A DNA stretch of 64,000 nt, taken from the NCBI RefSeq assembly GCF_002196515.1, contig NZ_CP018836.1:496001-560000 (forward strand), written 5' to 3'. The position numbers and the translations under genes are program-made. Under the pieces are notes generated by a model. It worked only from the letters and a program-made list of their open reading frames with translations, was not told the DNA's origin and did not search any database. Below are positions 45,349-54,599 of the stretch, piece by piece; position 1 is the first letter of the stretch, and every line of letters starts with the position of its first letter. This DNA is from Vibrio gazogenes. GTDB taxonomy: Bacteria > Pseudomonadota > Gammaproteobacteria > Enterobacterales > Vibrionaceae.

Positions 45349-46626
45349 ATGAATAAAAACCCATCCATGACAGATCTGAAACCTTACCCTCACAACTTAT
45401 ATCGTCAGTTCATCGACCACCGTTATCGAATTACACTATTATTTAATGCCAATAAAGTGTATGACCGGGAGGTAATCGAAGGCATCGGCGAATATTTACA
45501 GGCGTCGCAATGTAACTGGGATATTTATCTGGAAGAAGAATTCACCACGCATCTGGAGAATTTCCATACTTGGAAAGGCGACGGGGTGATAGCTGATTTC
45601 GACAACCCCCAGATTCGGGAACTGCTCAAAGATACGACGATCCCTGTTGTCGCAATTGGTGGCTCTTATGAACATCCATCCGATTATCCGGATGTCCCTT
45701 ATGTTGCCACCGATAATCAGGCATTGATTGAGCTGGCATTTCAACACCTCAAAAGCAAAGGGATTGAAAATTTCGCGTTCTACGGGATGCCGGAAGAATC
45801 ATGGCGACGCTGGTCTCATGAACGAGAACAGGCCTTTATTCAACTCTTACGACGGGAGGGATACTCAGGTTCAGTGTATCGAGGCAATGAAGTAAGCCCG
45901 CAAACATGGCAGTACGATATGAATCGTCTCGCGGACTGGTTGCAGCAGCTACCAACGCCGGTCGGCATTGTTGCGGTTACCGATGCCCGGGCTCGCCACC
46001 TGCTTCAGGTTTGCGATCATTTGAAGTTGATGGTGCCGGACAAAATTTCCGTTATTGGGATTGATAATGAAGAGCTGACCCGCTATCTGAGCCGTGTGTC
46101 GTTATCTTCGGTCGAACAAGGATGTAAAGAGATGGGCTATCAGGCTGCCAAACTACTGCACCGCCTGCTGACCACCGCCCCCGAAGAGACTGAGCAGTTA
46201 GAGGCGCTCAGACAAACGCGTCGGCTGGTTCCTCCGACACAAGTCCACGCTCGGCAGAGTACCGACTATCAAGCGCTGAAAGATCCCTATGTGATTCAGG
46301 CGATGCATTTTATCCGGCATCACGCCTGCAAAGGAATTAAAGTCGAACAGGTTCTCGATTATGTCGGTATTTCTCGTTCCAACATGGAAATCCGTTTTAA
46401 AGAAGAATGCGGGCATTCCATTCATCAGGAAATCCACAATTCTAAGCTAAGGCAAGCACGCCATCTGCTGGCAACCACATCATTACCGGTCGCCGAAATT
46501 GCTGAATTATGTGGCTATCCTTCACTGCAATATATGTACAGCGTGTTTAAAAAACATCAGCAATGTACACCGAAAGAATTTCGCGAACAGCATCACGACA
46601 GATGGCGTCATCGTGATGTGCTATAA
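45349..46626 (+). CDS. xylR: Xylose operon activator XylR, AraC family
   Basis: The protein has 425 residues. The N-terminal periplasmic-binding-like domain binds xylose (RITLLFNANKVYDREVIEGI; FYGMPEESWRRWSHEREQAF). The C-terminal AraC-type double helix-turn-helix starts near residue 315 (IRHHACKGIKVEQVLDYVGI; VAEIAELCGYPSLQYMYSVF). Length and layout match E. coli XylR. A second ATG at 45367 is an alternative start; neither has a strong ribosome binding site. It should activate xylA, the symporter gene and xylB. Confidence 0.92.
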   Translation: MNKNPSMTDLKPYPHNLYRQFIDHRYRITLLFNANKVYDREVIEGIGEYLQASQCNWDIYLEEEFTTHLENFHTWKGDGVIADFDNPQIRELLKDTTIPVVAIGGSYEHPSDYPDVPYVATDNQALIELAFQHLKSKGIENFAFYGMPEESWRRWSHEREQAFIQLLRREGYSGSVYRGNEVSPQTWQYDMNRLADWLQQLPTPVGIVAVTDARARHLLQVCDHLKLMVPDKISVIGIDNEELTRYLSRVSLSSVEQGCKEMGYQAAKLLHRLLTTAPEETEQLEALRQTRRLVPPTQVHARQSTDYQALKDPYVIQAMHFIRHHACKGIKVEQVLDYVGISRSNMEIRFKEECGHSIHQEIHNSKLRQARHLLATTSLPVAEIAELCGYPSLQYMYSVFKKHQQCTPKEFREQHHDRWRHRDVL

Positions 46627-46672
46627 CCAAAGCGATTTCGTAGTTGATTAAAGCAGTTAATTAAATAGGCAG

Positions 46673-46693
46673 GCCCACCGAGACTCGGTGGGC
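46673..46693. terminator. Hairpin between xylR and the xylose symporter gene
   Basis: GCCCACCGAG (46673-46682) pairs with CTCGGTGGGC (46684-46693). No T-run follows, but it separates two convergent genes and may assist termination. Confidence 0.5.
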
Positions 46694-46786
46694 AACTGCA
46701 CAGAACGATAATCATCACCATCAAATCATTCTTTTATGTGAATCAGCCATCAACTTCATCGGATGGCACGAAGTGATCCTCACTGC

Positions 46787-48190
46787 TCAAGATAATTTAG
46801 CCGTTTTCATGCGATTACCCGTTTGCTCTGAATCACGCTGCCAGAGAGCTTCCAGTTGTTCCAACGACTTGCCTTTGGTTTCCGGAACCCAGCGATAAAT
46901 AAAGTAAACGGTAAATATCCCCATAATCCCATACAGCCAGAATGGAAAACCACCATGGAATTGCTGGAAGATAAAACTCTCTTTTTCATTCATCATCGGG
47001 AAGGACTGAGACACCACGAAGTTGGCGAACCATTGCGCAAGCACAGCAATAGATAATGCTCTGGAACGAACACTGTTGGGGAAGATTTCAGACAACAGAA
47101 CCCACGTCACCGGCCCCAGTGACAATGCAAACGCGGCAATATACATCAACATAAACACTAACAGATAACTACCAATTGCATCGAGATAAGCAGCGGTGCC
47201 AATCGCTAACATACTGACCGCCATCAAACCGGCACCAATCATCATCAGCGGACGACGTCCGAATTTATCCACGGTGAAAATAGCCAACACGGTAAAACTT
47301 AAATTGACCGCTCCCACCAGAATGGTTTGCAGTAAGGCGATATCCGTCGTGGAATCACTGAAACTTTTCAGAATCGCAGGCGCATAGTAGAGAAATACAT
47401 TAATCCCTGTGACCTGTTGTAATACACTCAGCATAATACCGATCAGTAACACGCTCAGATATCCCGCAGCGATAATCCCCGGCCGCTGAACCTTCACTAA
47501 TGACTGCTTAATTTCTTTCCATTGCGGCTCAACATCTTGCTGTGGATTAATGGCCTTCAGCAGACTATGTGCTTCATTATCACGCCCTTTCAGTGCCAGC
47601 CAGCGCGGTGTTTCCGGTACGGTAAACAACAGGCCAAAGAACAGGGTTGCAGGAATCACTTCAGAAGCAAACATATACCGCCAGCCCACATCATTGAGCC
47701 AGTTATCGCTGCCCAGCAGGGCAATGCCATAGTTGACGAAGTACACCACCAACATACCGAAAATAATGGCAAACTGGTTCCAGGCAACCAATCCACCGCG
47801 ACGTGCAGGTGGTGCGACTTCTGCGATGTACATCGGAGAAACCATCGACGCAACTCCCACACCAACACCCCCGATAATCCGATAAATCACAAAGGTCCAA
47901 TAGTGCTGTGGCACTGCGGAACCGATCGCGGAAATCAGAAAGAGTAACGCAGCAATAATCAATGCCCCCCGCCGTCCGTGACGGTTACTGATATAACCGG
48001 ACAATGCAGCGCCAAGAACACAGCCGATTAAAGCAGAGGATGCAGCAAACCCCAACTCGGTTGCGGTAAGTTGAAAATAATTTTGCAGTGCTTCGACCGC
48101 GCCGGAAATGACCGCGGTATCGTAACCAAATAACAACCCACCTAACGCTACAACCAGCGTTAGGTGAATAACATTTGTACCTGTTTTCAT
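46787..48190 (-). CDS. xylE: D-xylose:proton symporter, MFS sugar porter
   Basis: The 467-residue protein has 12 predicted helices and the sugar-porter motifs: GGLLFGYDTAVISGAVEAL at the start, GYISNRHGRRGALI and PESPRW-like PETPRWLALKGR. QQVTGINVFLYYAPAIL and VPETKGKSLEQLEALW are at the end. Sequence and xyl context indicate xylose, though related porters carry arabinose or galactose. Gene name by similarity to XylE. Confidence 0.88.
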   Translation of the reverse strand: MKTGTNVIHLTLVVALGGLLFGYDTAVISGAVEALQNYFQLTATELGFAASSALIGCVLGAALSGYISNRHGRRGALIIAALLFLISAIGSAVPQHYWTFVIYRIIGGVGVGVASMVSPMYIAEVAPPARRGGLVAWNQFAIIFGMLVVYFVNYGIALLGSDNWLNDVGWRYMFASEVIPATLFFGLLFTVPETPRWLALKGRDNEAHSLLKAINPQQDVEPQWKEIKQSLVKVQRPGIIAAGYLSVLLIGIMLSVLQQVTGINVFLYYAPAILKSFSDSTTDIALLQTILVGAVNLSFTVLAIFTVDKFGRRPLMMIGAGLMAVSMLAIGTAAYLDAIGSYLLVFMLMYIAAFALSLGPVTWVLLSEIFPNSVRSRALSIAVLAQWFANFVVSQSFPMMNEKESFIFQQFHGGFPFWLYGIMGIFTVYFIYRWVPETKGKSLEQLEALWQRDSEQTGNRMKTAKLS

Positions 48191-48527
48191 CTGAATGACC
48201 TCTTTTATATTTGTAGGGAGTCTTTCTATCTCACAATCTCAAGATGCAGATTTCGCCTCATCTTGGCGTTGTCTGGCTATATATAAAGTCAAACGATTCA
48301 GGTTTGCATATTATGGAATAATTCAACGGAGTTATGATTTTTTATTTATGTGATCATATAGATAAGCCAATATTTTAAAAAAACAACACAGTTCAAATTT
48401 AAAAAAATGAATAATAGCGATAAGAAAAATCACAATTGCCGTCAACTCAACAATCCCTTCATGATGAATAGAAATTGAAATTGAGTTTATTCGCTCTGCA
48501 TTTATCCACTAATACAGGAAAACCATC
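48191..48527. promoter_or_regulatory. Divergent xylE-xylA control region
   Basis: GAAAAATCACAATTG (48424-48438) is the candidate XylR element for xylA, sharing AAAATC-N2-AATTG with the xylB one. TTATGTGATCATAT near 48345-48360 looks like a one-sided CRP site. An incomplete arm of the Vibrio palindromic repeat lies at 48238-48286. GGAAAACC precedes the xylA start. Confidence 0.5.
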
Positions 48528-49847
48528 ATGACTGAATTTTTCAAACACATTGAACCCATTCAATTTGAAGGGACAGAATCAGAGAATCCCTTAGCATTCC
48601 ATCATTATGATGCGGACCGGATGATTCTTGGCAAATCAATGAAAGACCATTTACGTTTCTCAGCCTGCTACTGGCACAACTTCGTCTGGCCGGGTGCGGA
48701 TGTATTTGGTGCAGCAACGTTTGACCGACCATGGCATCACGGTGGTAGTGCAATGGAGCTGGCTCGCTTAAAAGCAGACCTTGCATTTGAATTCTTTACC
48801 AAGCTCGGAGTGCCTTACTACTGCTTCCACGATGCCGATGTTGCCCCTGAAGGCAACTCCATCAAAGAATACGTCAATAATTTCGCAGAAATGGTTGATA
48901 TCTTAGGACAAAAACAACAGGACACTGGCGTCAAACTGTTATGGGGAACCGCCAATGCGTTCTCTCATCCACGTTATATGGCTGGCGCGGCCACCAATCC
49001 GGATCCAAAAGTATTTGCTTTTGCTGCCACTCAGATTTTTCATGCCATGAGTGCAACTCAAAAACTCGGTGGTGAAAACTATGTGTTATGGGGCGGTCGC
49101 GAAGGCTATGAAACCTTGCTGAATACCGATTTGCGTCAAGAACGCAAACAACTTGGCCGCTTGATGCAAATGGTTGTCGAACACAAACACAAAATCGGCT
49201 TTAAAGGCACTATCCTGATCGAACCGAAACCACAAGAACCAACCAAACACCAGTACGATTACGACTGTGCAACAGTTTATGGCTTCTTAAAACAGTTCGG
49301 GCTAGAAGATGAAGTGAAAGTGAACATCGAAGCGAACCATGCCACACTGGCCGGACACAGCTTCCATCATGAAGTCGCGACAGCAACAGCACTGGGTATT
49401 TTTGGTTCGATTGATACCAACCGCGGCGATGCGCAGCTTGGCTGGGATACCGACCAATTCCCGAACAGTGTGGAAGAGAACACGCTGATCATGTACGAAA
49501 TTCTCAAAACAGGTGGCTTCACAACCGGCGGGCTGAACTTTGATGCCAAACTCCGCCGTCCATCCATTGACGCAGAAGATATGTTCTACGGTCACATCGG
49601 TGGTATGGACATCATGGCATTAGCTCTCGAACGGGCAGCAAACATGATCGAAAATGATCTGCTCTCCAAACATATCGCACAACGTTATGCGGATTGGAGT
49701 CAATCACTGGGTCGTCAAATTCTGTCAGGTGAACATTCATTAGCATCACTGGCACAGTTCGCTGTAGACAATGATATCGCACCACAGAAAGTATCCGGCC
49801 AGCAAGAATATCTGGAAAATCTGGTCAATCGGTTTATTTATCGGTAA
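48528..49847 (+). CDS. xylA: Xylose isomerase
   Basis: The 439-residue enzyme is a TIM barrel isomerising D-xylose to D-xylulose. The metal-site and catalytic residues are present: FHDADVAPEG, YVLWGGREGYETLLNTD, LIEPKPQEPTKHQYD, EANHATLAGHSFHHE, GSIDTNRGDAQLGWDTDQFP and FDAKLRRPS. Normal length for class II xylose isomerase. Single gene, followed by a strong bidirectional terminator. Confidence 0.96.
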   Translation: MTEFFKHIEPIQFEGTESENPLAFHHYDADRMILGKSMKDHLRFSACYWHNFVWPGADVFGAATFDRPWHHGGSAMELARLKADLAFEFFTKLGVPYYCFHDADVAPEGNSIKEYVNNFAEMVDILGQKQQDTGVKLLWGTANAFSHPRYMAGAATNPDPKVFAFAATQIFHAMSATQKLGGENYVLWGGREGYETLLNTDLRQERKQLGRLMQMVVEHKHKIGFKGTILIEPKPQEPTKHQYDYDCATVYGFLKQFGLEDEVKVNIEANHATLAGHSFHHEVATATALGIFGSIDTNRGDAQLGWDTDQFPNSVEENTLIMYEILKTGGFTTGGLNFDAKLRRPSIDAEDMFYGHIGGMDIMALALERAANMIENDLLSKHIAQRYADWSQSLGRQILSGEHSLASLAQFAVDNDIAPQKVSGQQEYLENLVNRFIYR

Positions 49848-49933
49848 TACGCTCATTGAAAGAATGAGCTTACCGGATTAACCGACGCTCCTCACCCCCA
49901 GACGGTATCCGATATCAAACCGTCGCTCTTATC

Positions 49934-49968
49934 AAAACAGCTCAGCACATCTTGTGCTGAGCTGTTTT
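49934..49968. terminator. Bidirectional terminator between xylA and zntB
   Basis: AAAACAGCTCAGCACA (49934-49949) pairs perfectly over 16 bp with 49953-49968, loop TCT, with a run of T at the end of either strand. Confidence 0.92.
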
Positions 49969-49991
49969 ATGATGATGTCATTGACTCAGCA

Positions 49992-50966
49992 CTAAAACCA
50001 ACGTTTGAGCTTGAAGAACCCTAAAATAATGAACATCACCACAACCAGCATGGCAGAGAACCAGAGAAAGGCACTGGGATTATCCGTCCCCGGGATCCCG
50101 CCAATATTCACGCCCAGCAGCCCGGTCAAAAATCCAAGCGGTAAAAACAATGCTGCAATCAGCGACATGACATACATCCGCTGGTTTATCTGATCATTCA
50201 CCTGACTGACCAACTCTTCCTGAGTCACCACCGCACGCTCACGCACCGCATCCAGTTCTTCAACAGAACGCATCAACCGATCCGTGCTCTCTTGTAAATA
50301 GAGCCGATCATCTGCCAGTAACCACGCTTTGCGCTCAGCCATCATTTTCAACATCGCTTCACGCTGCGGAGCCAGATAACGCCGTAAATGAATCGTCTGA
50401 CGCCGGATTTCCATCAACGCTTTGCGTTGTCCGGCAGGATCTTCTGCCTCAAGCACAAGCTCTTCAATCTGCGCGATCCGGTCTTCAAACGTGGCGGCCA
50501 CGGCATCAATCCGCAATGTCAGATAATGGCACAATCTCACCAGAAAATCAGAAGGGTTGACGGGTCCTTCTCCCCGATGAAGAGATTCAATTAAATCACT
50601 GACCGATAGCAATTTCCGCCGCCGGGTAGAAATAATCCGCTGCGCATCAATGACAATCCTCACCGAGACCATATCTTCAGGGCTCGCACCCTCACTCAGA
50701 TTCACACCACGTAAAAAGATCAATGATTGTTCATTGACGTGACTCACCCGCGGACGCGTGTCATGACTCAGTAAGGCATCCGCGACCAATTCGCCGACAC
50801 CACTTTGATGCGCCAACCAATGACAGCCCTGTTCATTGGCATAATCGATATGTACCCATAATGTGCCCTGTTCAGGTTGCCAGGCATTGACCTGTTCCTG
50901 ATCCAGCTCAACCGCACCACCTTGCCCATCAAATAATAAAGCTGCTATAAACGCACTTTGACTCAT
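49992..50966 (-). CDS. zntB: Zinc transporter ZntB, CorA family
   Basis: The 324-residue protein has a large N-terminal cytoplasmic domain, a long helix rich in charges (about 150-260) and two C-terminal membrane helices. The CorA-type signature is LGVNIGGIPGTDNPSAFLWF, where CorA has GMN; the GVNIGGIPG form is that of ZntB. It mediates zinc (proton-coupled) transport. No metal regulatory site was recognised upstream. Confidence 0.9.
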   Translation of the reverse strand: MSQSAFIAALLFDGQGGAVELDQEQVNAWQPEQGTLWVHIDYANEQGCHWLAHQSGVGELVADALLSHDTRPRVSHVNEQSLIFLRGVNLSEGASPEDMVSVRIVIDAQRIISTRRRKLLSVSDLIESLHRGEGPVNPSDFLVRLCHYLTLRIDAVAATFEDRIAQIEELVLEAEDPAGQRKALMEIRRQTIHLRRYLAPQREAMLKMMAERKAWLLADDRLYLQESTDRLMRSVEELDAVRERAVVTQEELVSQVNDQINQRMYVMSLIAALFLPLGFLTGLLGVNIGGIPGTDNPSAFLWFSAMLVVVMFIILGFFKLKRWF

Positions 50967-51062
50967 GCTGCCTCCGAGAATCCTTACCTTGTTTAAATTA
51001 GCAGATTTTTACAGATAAACATAAAGGAACTGAATTGGTTACATGTCCCCTCAATGACTCAA

Positions 51063-51512
51063 TCATTTCTTGACTGACGACATCAATAATGATGACGAAG
51101 CAGCGGGATTGTGAGCCGTCAAATCAACCACAATCGTCGTCAGATGATCATGCCATTCGACTTGTGACAAGCTTTGATAGTGGAAAACATGTCCGGTTAA
51201 GCGGATAGTCAAATGATGAGGGCTTAACTGACGCATGTGGAATTCCGGAGTATCGGTAATCAGGAAGGGATCGCTCAACGCTTCATCAGGTGCGTGCAAG
51301 TAATAAAGATAATGATAACCTTGAGGACTCTTTGTGGCGCTTTTTTCGCTTTCTTCTGGCTCCCGGTAACCCGTCAGCACCACCCCCGGTGCAATTTTCT
51401 CCGAGACCACCTGCATATTGGTGCGGTGGTGTTTCTTGCCAAACGACTGTGGTGTGAAATATCCGATCAAACACCCGACAGCAATTAGAATAATCGTGCT
51501 CAACCCTCGCAT
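51063..51512 (-). CDS. Hypothetical single-pass membrane protein
   Basis: The start is set at MRGLSTIILIAVGCLIGYF (51512), which lies behind GGAGCC; an upstream in-frame ATG at 51563 lacks a ribosome binding site. The protein has 149 residues. One N-terminal membrane helix or uncleaved signal (residues 5-20) is followed by a soluble domain with beta-strand character (YHYLYYLHAPDEALSDPFLI; HLTIRLTGHVFHYQSLSQ). No family is recognised. Confidence 0.6.
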   Translation of the reverse strand: MRGLSTIILIAVGCLIGYFTPQSFGKKHHRTNMQVVSEKIAPGVVLTGYREPEESEKSATKSPQGYHYLYYLHAPDEALSDPFLITDTPEFHMRQLSPHHLTIRLTGHVFHYQSLSQVEWHDHLTTIVVDLTAHNPAASSSLLMSSVKK

Positions 51513-51795
51513 ACTTTCAGGCTCCTGCTTCTTTTCGCGGTCTATATCTCCCTTTACAGACATTCAGAGCACTGGTTAGTTCGAAAATGATACGGATATC
51601 AATAAGCGAATACACAGTCCGACTCATATAGGTAAAGCTCATCATTGCCACCTTGACCATACAGGTGCCCGTCTTTGAGTTCTAAAGGGATCAATTCGCT
51701 GAATATGTGTCAATTGCGGCTACGCATGGACAATCAATGCTGAAGTACACGCCAGTCCGCGAATATAAATAACGGGAAGCGAATTGAATGGACTG

Positions 51796-52119
51796 TTACG
51801 TCTTGCTATCCATGTGGATTTGTCTCAGGTAAAGAAATAACGGCAATCCAAGTGACACTCCAATGCTCAATGTCGCGACCACAGGCAGCCAGAGATATCG
51901 CATATGGATACGCTTGCTTTCAGTGAAGATGAAAACGAGCAAAACGACGGCTGAAATAATGACATCCCAACCGAAAAAGCCCCCGATTCTTGTAGAGAAT
52001 AGTTCTTGAATGAATAACGATATATCAATCCCATGCTCCGTAACCCAAGGTATCAATTGAGTGAAAGGCAATAACGTACCGAAAACGCACAAAATTAAAT
52101 AAAGGTATTTCACTTTCAT
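51796..52119 (-). CDS. DUF2834-like membrane protein
   Basis: The start is set at MKVKYLYLILCVFG (52119), giving 107 residues with three hydrophobic segments (4-22, 44-62, 72-98). The first loop FTQLIPWVTEHGIDISLFIQ and the FGWDVIISAVVLLVF segment match the DUF2834 pattern. The role is unknown. Single gene with no visible terminator. Confidence 0.7.
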   Translation of the reverse strand: MKVKYLYLILCVFGTLLPFTQLIPWVTEHGIDISLFIQELFSTRIGGFFGWDVIISAVVLLVFIFTESKRIHMRYLWLPVVATLSIGVSLGLPLFLYLRQIHMDSKT

Positions 52120-52171
52120 ACAATAATATCTCTGATAAACACATGCCCCCAATCAGCCAACGACAGAAATA

Positions 52172-52200
52172 TCGCAAATTGAGGTCATTTGGGTATAGTA
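52172..52200. repeat. Partial Vibrio-type palindromic repeat arm
   Basis: AAATTGAGGTCATTTGGGTA resembles the arms of the element at 14104-14276. Confidence 0.5.
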
Positions 52201-52276
52201 CTTCCGGTTAAAACTGACACGATAGACTGCTGCCGTCAAACCATGTCCGTAAAATCTGGGGGGAGAATCCGTGGCT

Positions 52277-53221
52277 CTAATGATGATTCATGAGTGACTG
52301 GGCGATGCGTTTAAACGAGGCAAAGCAAGTATCGAAGTCTGGTGTATCGGTATTAAATACCATTGGCGTTACAAAGTCTGTAAATCGTTCACGAAACAAT
52401 GGGTTAGTTTCTAACTCTTGTATCCCTAGCCGTAATTCTTGAATAGGCTCAGCGACAAACTCTGCATGTTGATTGCCAAACCGTTTCACATCTTCTACTA
52501 ATACGGTTTGAAAAAGAGACTTAAGGGCATCAAAGTCGAATTTTTGGTTGAATTCAATGCAGTAAACATCGTAGATATGACGAACGAGCGTAGCATCATC
52601 TTTTCGATCGGGGTATCGCTTGACCAACATAGTACGGCGCAACATCGAAATGATTTTTTCGACCAATGTAGACAGAACGGAGATACAAGCGAAATCGTTT
52701 ACTTCTTGAGGTTGTTTATACAGTTCTGCAACGAGTGATTGAATGCCACGCTGCTCAACTTGAAGCAAAGGAATCGTTTCCATCAATTCCAACTTTATAA
52801 TTGGACGTAAGCAAGGTGCTTGACTAAATTGTTGTGGGTATTTGAGCTCAAATTCAACATAGCGATATTCATCACGAACATTTCTATACTCAATAGAAAA
52901 ATGGCTGGCTTGATGAGTTAACGCGTCTTCGAGTTGTTGTACAAGCTCTTTGCGTTTGGCTTTTCTCTTATCACGCCCTAATAAATTAAACTCATCTGTT
53001 GGGATCAATTTAATGTCGACATCTTCCGACATTCTGAGGATTTTGACGTTGGATTTAGCTAAGGCAGTTCCACCGGAAAACACCATTTGATGCGTTTCAA
53101 AAGTGAGATGTTCTAACGCAGCAAGTAAAGCCACTACCCAATAATCTTTTTCGATGATGGCAGGATTTCCGAGCGCTAAAGCATCGGAAACCTCTAAAAA
53201 TTGCTCTTTTAGTTTTTTCAT
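52277..53221 (-). CDS. abiEii: AbiEii/AbiGii nucleotidyltransferase toxin
   Basis: The 314-residue protein has the DNA polymerase-beta-like nucleotidyltransferase motif MVFSGGTALAKS with the metal-binding EDVDIK shortly after (RMSEDVDIKLIP), typical of AbiEii. These toxins modify a nucleic acid target in type IV (or now type II-reclassified) AbiE systems, giving phage resistance by abortive infection. It starts 3 bp after the antitoxin gene stops, so the two are coupled. Catalytic residues appear present. The target is not deducible. Confidence 0.85.
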   Translation of the reverse strand: MKKLKEQFLEVSDALALGNPAIIEKDYWVVALLAALEHLTFETHQMVFSGGTALAKSNVKILRMSEDVDIKLIPTDEFNLLGRDKRKAKRKELVQQLEDALTHQASHFSIEYRNVRDEYRYVEFELKYPQQFSQAPCLRPIIKLELMETIPLLQVEQRGIQSLVAELYKQPQEVNDFACISVLSTLVEKIISMLRRTMLVKRYPDRKDDATLVRHIYDVYCIEFNQKFDFDALKSLFQTVLVEDVKRFGNQHAEFVAEPIQELRLGIQELETNPLFRERFTDFVTPMVFNTDTPDFDTCFASFKRIAQSLMNHH

Positions 53222-53224
53222 TTT

Positions 53225-53629
53225 TTAACTGGGCGAGTTTAGAACGCGATTACCAACAACCAGCTTGCGATTAAACTGCTTAGGATTCCAAGAATATTGC
53301 ACTGAAGAGGGTATCTGAGTGCTTTTACCTGCAAGACTTTGTTGTGATAGGCTATCGACTTCAAAGTCGACACCTTTCATCTTTAGTATTTCACGTAAAA
53401 TCGCATCGGAGCCGCCTGGGTTCGTTGGCATTAAACGGCCCGTGAGCCTGTTTATACGTGCCTTAGTATAAAGGCCATAGCCGATTTTCATCAGCTCACC
53501 TTGTTTAATCAATTGATTAAGAGCACGCCCGATCTGGTCATAACTGGCAATATCTTCAAAATCTTTGCGCTCAAAAACATACCGTCTTGAACGCTTCAAC
53601 TTTTGATTGATTCGATCTGCTGCCGTCAT
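53225..53629 (-). CDS. abiEi: AbiEi-type antitoxin (DUF6088-like)
   Basis: The 134-residue protein has a winged-helix N-terminal domain (EDIASYDQIGRALNQLIKQG then LMKIGYGLYTKARINR) and a C-terminal portion typical of the short AbiEi-like antitoxins. It would neutralise AbiEii and repress its own promoter. Upstream gene of the pair. Confidence 0.8.
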   Translation of the reverse strand: MTAADRINQKLKRSRRYVFERKDFEDIASYDQIGRALNQLIKQGELMKIGYGLYTKARINRLTGRLMPTNPGGSDAILREILKMKGVDFEVDSLSQQSLAGKSTQIPSSVQYSWNPKQFNRKLVVGNRVLNSPS

Positions 53630-53654
53630 AGGACCTCCATCGTTAGGTAAAACA

Positions 53655-53706
53655 AGTATACCTTAACTGGAATAAATACGGCAAACATGCATACTTAAAT
53701 ACGGCA
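53655..53706 (-). promoter_or_regulatory. abiE promoter with direct repeats
   Basis: On the minus strand TTGCCG (53684-53679) and TATACT (53660-53655) are separated by 18 bp and make a good sigma-70 promoter 26 bp before the antitoxin start. TAAATACGGCA is found at 53673-53683 and 53696-53706 on the + strand, 23 bp apart, overlapping the -35. It is a likely operator for AbiEi. Confidence 0.65.
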
Positions 53707-53843
53707 CTGATTTACATAATTAAATTATAATTAATTGATTTATAAACATAAGTATAAATTAAAATAAAATGACCTATTCCAGAAACCGGTCATGACATTA
53801 CTCATTAATCAATATTCTCAGACAATTTCAACACATCTTCAAT

Positions 53844-53917
53844 TTAGCCTTAAATCGCTTAACACCTCAAATTAGCCATAAAAAGCTAAATTTGCATAAT
53901 TAGCTATAAAGAGCTAA
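53844..53917. promoter_or_regulatory. Three-palindrome operator upstream of the SatD-family gene
   Basis: TTAGCCATAAAAAGCTAA (53872-53889) and TTAGCTATAAAGAGCTAA (53900-53917) are palindromic (TTAGCT/AGCTAA with 6 bp between). A decayed third, TTAGCCTTAAATCGCTTAA, begins at 53844. The starts are 28 bp apart each time. They end just before the start codon at 53922. Confidence 0.8.
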
Positions 53918-53921
53918 GTTA

Positions 53922-54599
53922 ATGCTGAGAAATAAAGAGGAGTTTTCTGTGGCGGCGACCGATAAAACGATTGCAGTGATCAGTGGTGATATTATCAACT
54001 CAACCGGATTGAGTGCAGATCAGTTTGAGCGACTACTGGCACGCATTAAAGAGATTCAGACATGGATGAGTACCGAAAACCCATCCAATGCACACAGTAT
54101 CATTCGGGGGGATGAATTTCAGAGTGTGGTGCATGATATTGGCAACACGCTGCGCTATACCCTGATTTACCGGCTTGGAATTAAAGCGCTTGGCAAAGCC
54201 TTTGATAGCCGAATCAGCTTTGCCATCGCAAGGCATGCCGAGCTGCGAGAGTCCGTCTCGGAATCGATGGGAGAAGCATTTGTCCTGTCCGGGCGTGGCC
54301 TCAAGTCATTAAAAAACCACCGGCTGGTTTTTAGTTCTGATCGTGCCGAACTCAGTACGCAATTTGATTTACTCTTTCAATACCTCGACCGACAGTTGAC
54401 TGACCTAACCGCACGCCAGTGTGAAGTGATGCTACCGATGCTGAAAACCACTCAGGATTTATCGATCAGTGAGTTGGCGACACAGCTCGACGTCGCAACC
54501 GCGACCGTCAGTAAATCACTAAAAGCATCGGGCTGGCCGCTCATCAGTGCGCTCAATCAACAATTCATCAACCAAGTGACAGGGCTTCAAAATGTCTGA
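53922..54599 (+). CDS. SatD family protein with C-terminal HTH
   Basis: The protein has 225 residues; the start at 53922 (ATGCTGAG) is close behind the operator, and an in-frame start at 53937-53949 (a GTG) is a possible alternative. The N-terminal domain contains KTIAVISGDIINSTGLS, the SatD hallmark, and SIIRGDEFQSVVHD. The C-terminus has a helix-turn-helix, LSISELATQLDVATATVSKS (about 185-207). The protein may be a regulator binding the palindromes ahead of it, controlling itself and the DUF3307 gene whose start overlaps its stop by 8 bp. In Streptococcus SatD is linked to acid tolerance; the role here is unknown. Confidence 0.8.
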   Translation: MLRNKEEFSVAATDKTIAVISGDIINSTGLSADQFERLLARIKEIQTWMSTENPSNAHSIIRGDEFQSVVHDIGNTLRYTLIYRLGIKALGKAFDSRISFAIARHAELRESVSESMGEAFVLSGRGLKSLKNHRLVFSSDRAELSTQFDLLFQYLDRQLTDLTARQCEVMLPMLKTTQDLSISELATQLDVATATVSKSLKASGWPLISALNQQFINQVTGLQNV

